A stretch of DNA of 64,000 nucleotides from Flammula alnicola (lineage: Eukaryota; Basidiomycota; Agaricomycetes; Agaricales; Strophariaceae). A program made the translations under genes and the position numbers. The notes beneath the pieces are model-generated. The model was not told the DNA's origin, searched no databases, and saw nothing but the letters and a program-made list of their open reading frames with translations. How positions within the stretch are numbered: position 1 is the first letter of the stretch; every line of letters starts with the position of its first letter. Location of the stretch: assembly GCA_015499995.1 (NCBI GenBank), contig JADNRV010000027.1, positions 124,001-188,000 on the forward strand, read 5' to 3'. Below are positions 23,361 through 38,100 of the stretch, one piece after another.

Positions 23361-25301
23361 ATGCCAGCACGTAGAACTTTCCTCATCGGCGGTGGATGCA
23401 CGGCGTTCATCAAGGTGAACATCTCTATGGCTGCAACCTCCAAACAACAACGGTACTAACTGGCCTGAAGCCGAGAGCTACTAGGACAACTGAAGATGTA
23501 TGTGCATAAATCCGTGGAAAGTAATTTGTTTCTCGACATTTAATGAATAGATGGGCCTTGAAGCGGCCACGAAAGCCCTCCTCGATGCCGGTTTGTTCTC
23601 CTGTTGCGAATATCACAAGCTGAAGTCTGAGCATACCTTCTGCCTTATCTAGGTGTAACGTATGATGCTGTCCAAACAGCTTTCGTCGGATACTGCTATG
23701 GCGATTCGACAAGCGGACAGGTATGTATCGAGAGGCTTTAATTACGGCCACATGGAGCTGAAGAATAGACACACAGCGCGCACTGTATAACCTTGGTCTA
23801 ACCCACATTCCTATCGTAAACGTAAACAACAACTGCTCGACTGGTTCTTCAGCCCTCTACCAAGCCAACAATGCTGTCAAATTTGGTCAAGTCGAATGTG
23901 CACTTGCTCTGGGCTTTGAACGCATGAAGCCCGGCAGTCTCGGGACCAACTTCCCAGACCGCCCTTCTCCCATACAGCTCTTTAACCACCGTTCAGAAGA
24001 ACTTGAAGATATTCTGGGCGAGAACCACGGACCAGGTGCTCCCCGGATGTTTGATAATGGTGCTCAGGAATACTTCATGAAATACGGTGGTGGCGTCGAG
24101 CACCTCGCCAAAATCGGTGCGCCCCACACCTCACACTTAACTCGTTTACGGTATTTAATTGAATTAAATATCAGCATCCAAAAATCACAAACATTCTGTT
24201 AACAATCCTTACTCTCAATTCAGAGATGGTTGGAGTGTCGAGAAAGTTTTGGCCGCGCCAAAAATCACGAGGAACTTGACAAAGTTCATGTGCAGCCCCA
24301 CCTCGGTTAGTGATCTCTACTGCCTGACTTTAACTCCACGGATTTCATTACTCTGCAGGACGGGGCTGCGGCCTGCATCGTTGCTTCGGAAGATTTCGTA
24401 CACGCCCACGGCCTTGAGAATCAAGCCATCGAAATCGTGGCACAAGCCCTCACTACCGATGGAGTTGCTACCTTTGAGGGCCGCAGTGCGATGGATGTCG
24501 TAGGTTACGAAATGTCCAAAACCTGTGCCGATCAAGTATTCAAAGAAGCCGGATTTGCTGAGGGTGAGGGTCGGGATCAGGTCGGTGTCGTTGAGCTCCA
24601 CGACTGCTTCGCGGCCAACGAGGTATGCTGCATTCAAGTTCCCATATCGAAAATCCTTCTTGAAAGATCTCATACAGCTCATCACTTATCCCGCTCTGGG
24701 ATTATGCGCCCCTGACGAAGCCCACAAGCTCGTGGAGCGGGGCGATAATACTGTGCGTTCCTAGATGGGTGCCTCCTTCATGTAACTGACCCCAGCGCCT
24801 CGATAGTATGGCGGCAAGTACGTGGTCAACCCGAGCGGTGGGCTTGAAGCCAAAGGTCATCCTCTTGGAGCCACAGGGCTAGGAATGCATTTTTATATCA
24901 TGAGTGCGTCTTCTGTTGGAAACGACCCTTCACTTTGCTTACATAGAGTATACCACCGTGTATCCAGTGCAACTGAGACAGTGGGCCGGTCCTATGCAGG
25001 CCCCCGGTCTCTTCGATATTGCTGACAAGCGTGGCAAATTTGGTCTCATCCACAATGTCGGCCTTGGAGGAGCTGTCGTCGTGTCCCTCCTTCGCAGACC
25101 CGAGTTTTACAAGCCAGGCGGACCAGACGGACGCACAAGGTGGTTATCTTATTCTCCTCCTTAGAAGGATGTCTGACTCAAATTCCTCTTAGACTTGGCT
25201 ACAACCACGCACACGAATGCCGTCCAGTAACCATGGAAGACATTAACAAGGTCAAGTCGAAGAAATCCTCTCCGTATGTCTTACAATATGCCAAACTTTG
25301 A
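23361..25301 (+). CDS. Peroxisomal SCP-x-type thiolase, PTS1 tail AKL
   Basis: Multi-exon gene starting [12 protein letters not shown]. Successive exons give [26 protein letters not shown], the nucleophile loop [40 protein letters not shown], and the catalytic histidine block [14 protein letters not shown], then [15 protein letters not shown]. This is the sterol-carrier-protein-x class of 3-ketoacyl-CoA thiolase, which cleaves 3-oxoacyl-CoA, including branched chains, in peroxisomes. The protein ends VLQYAKL followed by TGA; AKL is an accepted type-1 peroxisomal targeting signal and is the tail of animal SCPx. There is no SCP2 lipid-binding domain after the thiolase, so this is the thiolase-only form. 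Near 24,904-24,976 the best splice uses the acceptor GTATCCAG, restoring [11 protein letters not shown]. Confidence 0.9.
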
Positions 25302-28300
25302 GGAACCCGTAATGTCAGTCGTGATTTAATTGGAATGTGTGTTTACGATTACGGCGTTATTGTATACAGGATATAAAGGATGATCCGAGATGCACGTCAC
25401 CCTTCCCAATACTTAATGCGCTGTATGATGTCGTTCGGGAAGAGGATCGATCCTTTGAGCTGAATCCGTCGAAGCATGGGCCTTGCTATTTTCCATCGAC
25501 ACTTAATGAGGAGATGTCAACTCTAGATATTGAGAATCCTTCAGGTAAACGACGGTGAACCGTTGTCCAAAAGGACTCTCAAATATATGATTGCGTTATT
25601 GTTCCAACTGTCGATGTCAGAGAAGTTTCTGACAATGGCAGACATCACCGCCGGCAGACTTCATACGATTTATAGGGATGACCTATTGCACACCATTGCT
25701 AGCAGATATTTGCATATATTACATATATTTCCTATAACTATCAAGCTTACACCACACCTTGTCGATCTCCGGTATTGACGGGGTAGCAGGTCAACTGTGC
25801 AAAAGGTAATGTATGGAATCATATTGTAGTACTGCATCCTAGTATAATATGGTGAAGGGACCAAAACATGGGAATCCTAAGGCCTACTGCAGAAAGTGTC
25901 TGATCGCCACCTGCGCCTATTCTTCGCCATCCCGAAGCTCAAATGCATGCAATCCTCCCGCAGAGCGGAGGATCAATCCAAGCTCTGATCGATCCGAAGA
26001 AAACTATCTATTTATGAGCGAAATGAATCGATGCGAGCTCAAAGTTTACTGTGCGCCAAATGAGTGGGCTATATGAACGCATAGTAAACGTAGACACATA
26101 CGCTTTCTCGTGGGACTTTGACTCGGTGGATAGTGCCTGAACACAGAACGGCACGACGATAGCGGTGCAATACGTGTAGCAGTATTTCACGCAAATATTG
26201 CACCACACGTGATGGAACGCGTCGTTGTTAATATGCATGGGGTGTGTAGCGGGGCGATCGTTCGGGCAGCCGCAACGAACAAAGGAGTGATCGCGTCCTC
26301 CGTGGTGGCAGGTGCAGGATGAGGCGCAAGTTGTTGGGGCCATTGATGAATGTCTGGAGGGTGAAGATTTGCGAGAAAAAATTAAGAGCTAGAAGTCTGT
26401 GATCTTCTGCGGTTTGTTGGGGAATGATACCCTGTAGACGTTCACTCTTTATATCCTTGTCGCACTGTCCGAATGGTGGGCGCCAGCCCAACCTGAACGA
26501 AAACAGCAAGGGAGCCATGACCCGGATCGCATGACATTCTAACGGACATGAAATCCTGTCGTAAGGTTGCTGTGTTCGAAGTTAGAAGAACGGAAAGTAA
26601 ACTCATCAAAAAAGGACATGCAGCTTACCCGAAAATTTCGCAGCTGGCTATCGTCTTTGTCCTGAAAAGTTTGGAGAGTTTTCCGATCCGAAGGCAACTC
26701 GATCCGGAGAATGGTAGGCACTGCGTTCGGACGTGGAATTAATCATGGCAACGTAGCGGAAGTCATAGACGCATGCCGGAGCTACTTCTATGATGCTGGA
26801 GTAAGTAAGGCCACCTATCGAACGGACTGATACAATGACGGACATTACAAGTCTGGCGGTATTCGCTGCCTTCAAAAGAAATCAAACTCGAAGAGACCGC
26901 TCCAGTGAAGTTGCAGGAGTTAATCGTGTAAGCGCAGAGCTTCGCATACTAGATGGATGCTCAAGGCACAAGAAAAGAAATTGAACACAATGAGAGCACC
27001 AAAAAGTTCGAGACAAGTGGCAAGCCCGGGACTTAGGCGCGACTATTAAGCCATCCTCGTCACGAGATTTTTTTAACGGCCGCGAGCGCCTCATGCAAGT
27101 TGGCTTTTACGCCCGACCTTCAAACAAGGTGTGTCAAGTAGACACGGCTTCATGCCACCCATTGCCCATTGCATTGCACGCGAAGTCGCAAGAATAGGGC
27201 CAAGGTCAGCATCTGTTTCAAGCTGACGTGCATTTAAAAGCGTGACCACGATTTAGATATCTTTTTTTAATCCTGTTTCGATCCTTTTTTTCCACAGGGC
27301 CGGACAGGGCCGGACAAGGACAGCCAGATGTCAGTCCTACAATCGTGCTCGGCGGGTGGTAGATCCTCTTATTCCATCCCTACGTCATGCCAAGAAAGGA
27401 CCGCGCCCTCGATTTTAACTTTCTCCAGGACGCCGCCCGAAGCTTTATCGCCTTGCTCGAAATGGACCCTAAAACACGACCGACAACGTTATGGCCTGGA
27501 CCCTAAGCACGATACTCATCCCTTCCATGCGAGTCGGTCGCTCCTTCAGGCTTCCCGGATCCTCATATGAAGAAGAAAAAACTTCACGAAAAGGCTGATC
27601 AACCGAACGAAAGGATCCCGACACGGAATTTGCCTGCTTTCACAGAGCAACAGCATTAAAAATTGGTCAATAAAAGTACACCTGACAGAAGTCGGTGGCG
27701 CTCGGTGAGCTCGGCCGAGCATTGTACATGGAAAGATAAACAATTTCTCAGAACTGATACGAAACTTGTACGAAACCAATGCAGGATCACCGTCCCTGCC
27801 ATTGCAAAACACAGGTATCCAAGGAGCTTCCAATGGTATCGTCGCTATCCGTGACCCTGAATTTTTTGTGGCGAATTTTCAAGGACTTCGAGAATTCCCC
27901 GAGTGACTCAGGCTGCCAACGGTCACACACGAAAATAAACCATCGCTGTACGTACACCCCGTTAACAATCAAACTTGGTGAATATATCGCTCATTAAAAG
28001 CCGTTCATCAGATTCTATTGCTTCTCAAAATCGCCGCATCTCACATTGGTTTATTAGGCTGTGGTAAGGCGCTCACGAAGACTCCGTGCCGTCCAGGTTT
28101 CCCCAAAATATATTCTGTTAAATCTATGGAATATCTGATAGGCTCGATTTTGGGCCTTCGTCCCACCATCTACTTTGCCCTCACAGACCTTCCAGTGGCT
28201 GCACATACGGCGTTTTCTTATCGGGGTTATGCAGCTCCTTTTCCTACTGCCCAGGATAATTTCCGCATCTCATATCTCCTGCCATCAGCCGGAAATGAGA

Positions 28301-31300
28301 GGTAACCATTTCGACAGTGTTTGTCATCTTAAATATATGAATGAGCTTGACTTCAAAGGCCGACAGGGGACCTTTTTGTCTAAACTTCTATATATTGCAA
28401 ACGACCTGTTGTCAGCAAGATGACGAGGCCGAACGCCCTGCCCAAAAGAATCATTGTGAAGGCAATGCTCCAAAATCGCTCAATTCACGCACCTTATGCT
28501 TCCAAAGCCACACCCTGAGGGCCACGGTCATACTAGCGCTGAGAATATTCCTCGTTCCTGGGTTGTGTACGTCGAATATTTTCCCTTTCCCGGGCTTTTC
28601 ATTTCGGCCTTCACTGCAATCACTTTGTTGCAGAAGATGGACGTTCCAAATAGACAGTATGTTCCTTATGCTTATGCTCAATGTTCGCGGTCCACACCTG
28701 CGAATCCGGCTCATATCGACGCACACGGAGAGAGGACTGAAAGGGCCCCGCGATCTTCTCGCCGACATCGCCATCCCGTGGGTGCTACTCGAGTTCAGGC
28801 GGGCCGTTCCTCGAACTTGAATGCTCCGCGGATGCGTTTATCAGGAGGTCCTCCAACTCCGCCTTCCACTCATCCACTGTTTCATCTCCTAACAGCATCA
28901 CCTACCGGATTCATAAAGAACGATCCAATGAATATGCAGAGTAGCACTGAGCCCACGACTCTCATCAAGCGGAGATTGCTACAGCTTTGGCACAGAAAAC
29001 CCGGGTAAGAGGCGCTATCACGCATCATAGCCATCTCATCAGTCGATTTACTTAGACAATAGCAAGAAATACTTCCTGTGCTCGTCTGGCACCCACACTC
29101 GTCCATGAAGAGGCCAAGAAGCACGAGTCTAGGAGGTGGCATTCATCTATCACAATGCAGAGGCTTCACAAGGCTTCGAAGAGAGGAAGAAGTTTGTTTT
29201 GCAGCCTCATTGAGCAATCCGCCACACCTTTGGCTCAAATTTCTCGTTTCCAGAGGTCTTCTCCTGGCCGTGCAAATTCAATGATCATGTGTGCTGGCTC
29301 TCATTCTATCCTTCAAGCCATCTCCGTCCGACCACCCAACCACGCGTACCGCTATTCTTCGCCTCGTTTTTCCATTCTACATGTTCGTATCAGCCTGAGC
29401 CATCGGAGGTAAATCGAAAAACAGCAGACTCGCAATAAGTTCAATTTTCTATGAAAGCCTCCAAGCATCCAGGAAACCGGTCTATTGGTGGAAGCTGGCG
29501 AAATTTCTCTGTAAGACTGTGCCTCTGTTGCAGACTACGACCTTGCGGGGATTCGATACCATCTCCATTTGATTGTGCATGAATTTTTTTTACCTTTCAA
29601 GTACCTAATGGCTCTCCCTTCGGACATATTGAAAAATCCCCCGAGTCAGACGGCCATATTATTCTCCTCACCTTGGCGTAGTATACATCGAGACAGAGGT
29701 AGTACCATCTCCTCATCCGAGTTAACCCAATTTGAGTTCTGATTGCAATTTATGTCCTCCGCCTATTATCTCTCATCCGTTCTTCGTATCGTGGGCTGGA
29801 ACTTGCTGCCTTCGTTACAGCCAAATGTAGAGATAATTACGCACATGCATGCAGGTTGTGGGTTGCAAAACTCGAATATCTTTATGACTCAATCATGATC
29901 AAGAAGCGGCACCTTTTTCTTCAAATAGTCTCCAAGACCATCTCACGATTATTTTAGGCGTTGATAATACGGGCACTGACAAGGCTCGAGGCGTGACGTC
30001 AAAGAAATTCTGAGAGCCAAATGCACTCTAGTCCACAGTCACGGGAGAACTCCATATGGCTCAGTCAAGGCTCTTGACCTCATGTGAACCCAGTCTCTGC
30101 GATTTCGATAGACGACAACCTTCTTACGGAAAGATAGTCATCAAGGTAGCTAATGCCGTTAAGGATTAGCACCTTGTAAGCTTTGTACCGGGAGCTGACA
30201 AACTCTTCCCATCTCTTGATTTTTTGAATAAGGTAACTAGGCTTCTTCTATTCGCTTGTCCATAGTTGAGTCGTCTAAGTAATTGACTATTGAGAGACAA
30301 CTGCGCTGTTCAATTCGTGTCAGCATTCGACCAAGTTCATCGTCAACATTTAAAGAAGATATAGCACCGTGACCTGCTCCGCACGTTTAATGGTTGGACA
30401 AACGTTCTGCAGTTATAATCTTCGAATACTTATTAGGAAGGTTCTGTCTTTTGCCCAGTGCTTCTGGAACAGTGTTACGTCGGGCTCGTCGGTCTGCCAT
30501 ACTTACGCTCATTGACATTCTGATCCACTTTCGGGTGCATGTTTGCTCGAATCTTACTGGGAAATCCACCACATTTTCTGGCATAAACCCGCGAACATGT
30601 CCCCCCAAGCAAACACCGCATCATTTCTGAAGCCGGCCCGGTGGGCGCTTAATTCTTATTAAAGTCAAAGGAGACTTACTGAGAAGGGGTTGTTTGTTGG
30701 CGATATTCCGCAGTTGATATCGTGAGCGTGCATGTACGAGTAAGACGGAAGAGGCGAGCGGAGGATGATCGATCGATCATGAATTCGGAGAGGGATCGGC
30801 GGGATCGTGTGGGTGCTCTGGCAGCTTCTGGCAGAGCATCGACCTAGGCAATAATTCTTAAGTATCATTGATTAAGAATAATCCACCGATGGATAAGTCT
30901 CTATATTGAAGGCCGGGATACAGCTCGAAACTGAGGGTTGGGCGTAAATTTGGGAAAATGTAGGGGTGGTATGGAAGTGGGGTTTGATGAACGAATGCTA
31001 AAATTATTTTTTACTCCACCAAAGAAGAAATTAGACACTTATTAAGGAGATTACGGTCTGAGACCCAGTACATCAGCTGTTTGGTAGGCGGAGAGTCCGC
31101 CTGGCAATCTTGGAAATCTTCGTCGGCTATCTTCTAAATAGTTGTGAAATTCGTAGGTGGGGGTAAATCCAGTTACTTATTTTACCAGAGCCACCGGCAT
31201 CACATCGTCGGGTTCTGTTATGGCAACCCTCCAGAATGCAACTCCTTCAGCTCGGGCCACCACACGGGTTGCAATATCTCTTATCTAACGGATGGAGGTA

Positions 31301-32131
31301 GCCTTGCGTCATCCGCAGTTGACACATGCACATGGGAAGCTGACGGACTTACAGAAAATGAACTGATCTATTTGACAATATATATGTAGGAATGAATCAA
31401 GTTGCATTGGGACGGTTTTGGGAGCTTCCCTTGAGGCTTGGAGACAGGGGTTGTCCAACGATTTCGGTAGAATGGTTTGAACTTCAAGGTCTTTGGACAA
31501 GCTTTCTCGGATTCTTTCGTACCCCAGTACACTCGGAGATGGGTTTGATCCGGAATTTCCCGCCTAATTTACTTCATGTGCTCCGACTCCGGTCATTGGT
31601 CCGGTCAATAACCATCAAAACTCTTCAGGTAGCCTCAGGTTCGTCATGATGAATTCGAACTGAGCGTGCGCTGAGCCGTTGTTGTAAGTAAACTTCTCTG
31701 ATTCGTCTCATCCCTTGCTTACGCGTCTGCCGAAGATCTCGGGAATATGTTTAATGAAATTTAGACGAGAGAATCATGCGAGTTGAAAGAGTTCGACTGC
31801 AATAATAATAATGTATGTTATCACTTCTTTGGGTCATCATATAAGTCATGCCATCCAAGCTAGTTTCAAGCCAATCTGTGGCGATTCGTATACATATGCA
31901 CATATCAAATAACTGAGCGGATGACATTCGTCTATCATGGATCAGCTCATCAAAGTACCCACGTGGAGGCAAACACACGATGTCATGTCGACAATCTACT
32001 TTAGTTGGTTGATATTTCAGGGTCCAAAGTGACCTGCCGCATTAATAGCCTCGACAGATTCACGACACCCACATACTAGTCGACTTTGCGTCTTACAAGT
32101 CCAGTGGCTCTCGAAGGCTCTGATCTTCGCG
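25302..32131. other. Gene-poor 6.8-kb region
   Basis: Many short frames on both strands, none with conserved motifs or convincing splicing. A cysteine-rich minus-strand frame at 26,008-26,343 (with CASSCTCHH, RCGCPND and WCNICVKYC) is the only compositionally unusual one and may be chance. A GGGCCGGACA direct repeat sits near 27,298-27,317. The region could be remains of old genes or repeats; I see no terminal repeats that define an element. Confidence 0.5.
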
Positions 32132-35100
32132 ATGCCGGTTAATAAGGCCTTTCTCCAACAAACGAGCGCCAGCTGGCTATACGCCTCAACATGGAACAAC
32201 TTCCGATCAATCCATGCCGATGAGCGTACGTGTCAAAATCTGGGAAGCATACACGGCGCACGCGACTTACTGTTTGTTTTGTGTAGGTGGAAAAATACTC
32301 TGTTCATTCCTCTCATTGCTACTCTTGTATCTGGGGGAATACTCCTGTTGCAACTACTCGCAGGTCTATGGTCCACATCTAGGCGTCAGGAAAATGCGTC
32401 CAAGTCGCGCATTGTGATCAACGGAGATTTGGAGCCTGAGGGAAGCATCATCAAGATAAGGAATTATGCGAATTTACACGGGGGTCTTATCATCTATGCC
32501 TTCAAAATATCACGACTTCTGGGCTGCCTGGCACTATTTCGCTCTCACTGATCGACATCATCGTTGAGAAGGACGGTCGTCGAGATTTGCGAAGGGATAG
32601 CATTTTTGAAATTGCAGGTTTGCCCCAGATAGCTATGGCGACTACGTTCGTGCGTACCGGATGTTCTTCTACTCTCGTGCGATGCTGAATTGCGATATTA
32701 GTGGTATACCTTCTTCCTAGCGTCAACAACCCTCGTCCATAACAGTTGGAATCGATTGATAACACGCCATAACAACCTCGTTCTCCTCAGCGCCTTTGGA
32801 GTATATGCATATCGCGATGTATGGCCTCTTGCCACATATTCACATGGACCTGTGGATATCGCAGAAGGTCCTCTTCTATGGGTGAAGCTGGCAGTCCTGA
32901 CTGTCACAGTGGTTATTATCCCTTGTTTATCCCACGTCAATATATCCCTGTGGACCCTAAGGTTTGTGGCCGTTTTCTGCAATGTGGAAATGAAGTTGAT
33001 CTCGCCAGCAGAATCCAATGGAGGTTCCAAATCCTGAACAAACAGCCTCCATATTTTCCTTGATGGTCTATACGTTCTTAGATCCCGTGATCTTTGAGGC
33101 CTACAGAGTCCTCATCTTCCTGCTGACCGCCTCCACCTCTCGCAGATTATGATTATTCAAAAAAGCTTACAGCCGATGCTTTCCCCGTAAGATATAGCCA
33201 ATGGCCAATACATTTAGTTCTTTTACATTCACTAACTCATTTTTTCATCCACAGCATCTCGATCCTTTCCATGGCGCCAAGAAGCAACATATTTTCTTTG
33301 GCATCCTGAGAGTTTTCTGTAAGTCTGCCCACCTCTTTTTACATATATAACGGTGTTAAATGAATTATCTCAGTTTGGGAATATGTCTCTATGACATTTT
33401 CCATTATCGGCATGGTATTGGCGAGCTTTGCCTCCCCAATAGCCGTCAATCGCATCCTGGCGTACGTTACTATATCTTCAGGTAATCGAACGCAGAAATT
33501 GACCCTTTCCCCCAGCTCCTGGAGTCATCAGGGAATGGCGATTATATCCGCCCTTGGGTGTGGGTCGTCTGCCTCTTTTTCGGCCCATTCTTGGTATCCA
33601 TCTGCTTCCAGTGGTACATCTACATCGGAACCAGGGTATTAGCCCGAACACAGGGCATCCTCACCGAACTTGTGTTCGAGCACAGTCTCCGTATCCGCTT
33701 CAAGGCCGAATCGTCGGGTGAGAAGGACCGTACGCCCAGTGGAGCTGTCACTCCTGCAGAGGCCTCGGAAACTGGATCCGTCCAAAGCGCCACCGCTGGC
33801 GGCAGCGACGATGATCAATCAACGCAATCGGCGTCGAGTGCTGCGAAAGGCAAGGCGAAGGCCACTCCTGCAACGGCTGAAGTGCCTGCAAAGGAGGCAA
33901 AGAGAAGGATAACCTCATTGGCAAGATCAATACTATGGTGACAGTTGATGTCGATAACATCGTTGGCGCGAAAGATTTTCTTATGCTAAGTTCGTCTCTA
34001 TCCAATATCTTTGTCTTATCCAAAAAATTCTCTTACATTTTACTTTTTCTAGTTGTCCAAGTGCCTCTGGAACTTACGCTGGCTGTCGCCTTCCTTTATA
34101 TCGTCCTTGGGTGGAGGTAACGTTGTCGTCCGATGTCTATGAATAACTTTTGTTAATTTATGGTTTTCTAGTGCAATTGTCGGTTTTGCAGCATTATCCT
34201 CCTCCTCCCAGCTCCTGGGTATCTCGCCAGCCGAATGCAACAGGTTCAGAAGAAGAAGATGGAAAAGGTGGATATATCCACCTATTTTGATTGACATGCA
34301 CCACTTACATGACCTTCACACCAGACTGATGCCCGAGTTGAAGCCGTAACAGAAAGTTCGTTCTATCAGCCCTCATATACTGGAATTTCATTGACCTTTT
34401 ACAAAGCTGTTGGAGTACTCCGCATGGTCAAGCTTTTCGGTTGGGAGAAGAAAATGAGTAGCACTTTGAAAGAGAACGCGAGGAAGAATATCATGGATAT
34501 GGAAAGATAAGGTGAGTTTATCTTTGAGATCTTCAAAAAAACCCATTAACACGGTTCTTGACTTAGATCATTACTCTAATGAACGATGTCATCAAGTAAG
34601 CTCTATTGGTAAATTGAACTGAATTCTTACTAAACCACTCAGCTTCATTATCCCCACTATTACCATGATTGTCACCTATGCGACGTATACGTTGATCATG
34701 GGAGAAAGCCTAAACGGTGGGTCAATAACCACTCGATTAAGCTTCCCAACTCAACGTCCATTATTCTACCTCTATAGCATCGAAAGTCTTCTCCAGTATG
34801 TCGGTTTTGATATCGTTCGCAACCTCCTACACCGAACGTCTTGGATGTTTACCATGATGATGAAAGGTTCGTTATCAACCAAAATATTGAGTTATTAATA
34901 TAGTATTGATTGCTGTATCGTTGCCCAGGCAAAGTCTCTTTGGAACGAATTGGAAACTTCTTGCGCGAAACTGAGCTATTGGATTCTTTTGCTGATGAGG
35001 TCGAAAACAAAATCACTGTGACTGAATCTCATGATGGAACAATCGGGTTCAACAATGCCGTATTCACATGGTCGAAAGAGGATGAAGATGGAACACAAAC

Positions 35101-38100
35101 ACCATCCTCAAGGTCCTTCAAACTGCGAGTTGAAGGTGATCTCACTTTCAAACGAAATGCTATTAATTTAATCGTCGGCCCTACGTGAGTTCTGGAAAGT
35201 ATACAGAGCATTTGTTAGCTGATGGTGAAATTTAGTGGATCTGGTAAAACCTCCATTCTGATGGCGTTACTAGGTACCTTTCCTCGTAATCACTTGCAGA
35301 GGAATAGCTAACTTGCAATATGGGATAGGTGAAATGCACTTCATGCCTTCCAGCGTTGACTCCTGGTATAGTCTCCCACGCGACGGAGGAGTTGCTTACG
35401 CTGCCCAGGAGTCATGGGTCCAGAACGAGACAATTAGAGATAACATTCTGTTCGGATCTCCCTATGACGAAGAACGGTATCAGAAAGGTAGGATTTCCTC
35501 AAAGCGCCCTTTACTTCTTATTGACCTGCGTGTCAGTGATCTACCAATGTGCACTGAAACGCGATCTCGAGCTCTTCGAGGCTGGCGACAAGACGGAGGT
35601 AGGAGAAAAGGGACTCACTTTGAGGTAAGACTTGGTCAGTGATGTCGGTCGTTATGCACATGGAGCTCAAATTCTTTATCACACAGTGGAGGACAAAAGG
35701 TGGCCATCACTTCGTGAAGTTCTTGCTGGTTGCTCACACAGAAAATAGGCGCGAGTGACTTTGGCTCGAGCAGTATACTCATCTGCGGAGATTATCTTGC
35801 TGGATGACGTCCTTGCCGCGTTGGACGTGCATACGTAAGTTTTCCTTGTCCGATTACAACCCATTCTCAGTTTTTCCCAGATCGAAATGGATTGTTGATG
35901 AATGCTTGAAGGGAGATCTGATCCGCGGAAGGACAGTATTACTTGTGGTGAGTCGCATCCAGGTCGCATCGCACATCCTGTAGATATGTTCCTGATATAG
36001 CGTCTAGACTCACAATGTTGCTCTTACAATTCCCATCGCCGACTATATCGTCTCAGTTGGTGCCGACGGTGTTGCTCACGAAGTTGGGACAGACATGTCG
36101 GCCGTCCTTGCTGACCCAACCCTCGCGCGAGAGGTTGAACAGGAGCAAGACGAAGCTGAAATGGAAAAGGAAGTGGTCGACACCGTCAAGAAGGAAGGCG
36201 GTCAGCCAGATGGAAAACTGATTTTGGCCGAAGAAATAGCAGAAGGTCGTGTAACTTGGAAGTCACTAATGCTTTTCTTGAAAGGCCTCGGAGGAGACAA
36301 GCCTATATTTTTCCTGATTGCATGGATACTGGGCCTCGCTCTAATGCACGGCGGTAACATGCTTGCCGTTTGGTTCCTCGGATTTTGGGGCTCGCAATAC
36401 GAAACGCATGCTCCGGAGGACGTCAGAGTTCCTTTGTACGTACCTGTTAAGGTTACTTTTCGGCAATTAACTAATGTCTACATAATAACAGCTATCTCTC
36501 ACTCTACTCGATGATCTTGCTTGCTGCACTGCTCACATACCTGGTGGCAGCAACGACCTACAATCTTGGGACACTGAGAGCCTCGAGGACGATCAACGCT
36601 CAATTGATAGATTCTGTACTTGGATCTACCCTTCGGTCGGTCAATTTTCTCGATGCCTTAATAACACAATTACTAATTCAAGTACAGTTGGCTCGATGAA
36701 ACTCCTGCATCTCGTATCATTTCTCGTTGTACTCAAGATATTGCCTTCATCGATGGCCAGGTCCCAAATAGCTTCTCCGCTGTCGTTGAATTAGCAGTTT
36801 GCATGATGGTCAAACTTTCAGGGCCTGTTATATTTACCCCCATCTTCCTTGCTCCGGGTATTTTGATTACGGTGCTGGGTGTTTATATCGGAAACATCTA
36901 TCTGAAGGCTCAAATGTCTGTCAAACGTGAAATGAGGCAAGTCTTATTTTGCTTGGAAGAAGTGTACTTATGCTGACGACATCATTGGAAGCAACGCGCG
37001 TTCCCCTGTCTTGGCTCATTTTGGTGCTGCGATCGCCGGTCTGAGTAGGTTTTTCTCTTTTCGCTGTAGATATACATCTTGAGAGATTATTCATGCAGTC
37101 TCAATTCGTGCCTACGGCGCGCAACAGTTCTTCAAGACGGAGTCATTGAAGCGCATTGACCACTTCACCAGGATTTCGAGGATGTCCTACAACCTTAATC
37201 GTTGGATCAGCATCAGAATCGACTTGCTCGGAGCAACGTTTATTGCAGGCTTGACCTCGTACCTTTTGGTTCGCAGGACACTCAGCCCTGCCAACATCGG
37301 ATTCTCCTTAAATATGGCTCTGGAATTTTGTTCAATGATTTTGTGGTTGGTCAGATGGTACAATGAGTTTGAGGTCCAAGCCAACAGGTATGTTTAGCGT
37401 TGCTTGGTTTAATTTCGATCTAACAAATTTGTAGTTTGGAACGAATCCAAGGCTACCTGGAGATTGATCATGAACCCAAAGCACAGACTCTGGGAAACCA
37501 CCCGCGGCATGGCCTCAGAGCGGAGAGCTCCAGGTCGACAAACTTTCTGCCCGTTATTCTTCGGTATTTTTTTTTTCTTCTTTGTTATTGATGATTGATT
37601 CTTATGCAACCTTTACTTGACCAGACTGGGCCGAAAGTGCTCCATGATCTTTCTTTCCATGTCAAGTCTGGAGAAAGGATTGGCATCGGTACGTTCAGTC
37701 TACCACGCCGGTGCAAATGACGGACATTAACCTCAATTTTGTTATAGTCGGTAGAACTGGCAGCGGAAAGGTATCGCACATTCTTTCCACACTCCAACAA
37801 TATTCTCATCCGTCATTCCAGAGCTCTTTGACACTTTCGCTCCTGCGATGTATCCTCACAGATGGCACGGTATATTACGACGGCCTTCCTACAAACAAAA
37901 TCAACCTTGACGAACTCAGGTCCAATATCACCATCATTCCTCAAATGCCAGAACTCCTAAGCGGTGCGTCATCAAGACTATGGTAACACGACTGGCGTCT
38001 GATGGACTGCTGGAAACAGGAACTTTGAGGCGAAATTTGGATCCGTTCGAACAACATGATGATGCCACCCTCAACAGCGCCTTACGTGCTGCTGGACTTT

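Noticed and set aside
33100..33150. An intron to explain the frame change in the ABC transporter
   Set aside because: The only candidate (GTCCTC to CGCAG, 38 nt) leads straight into a stop; two missing bases restore the conserved HLP-D-L-PPLADYD region better.
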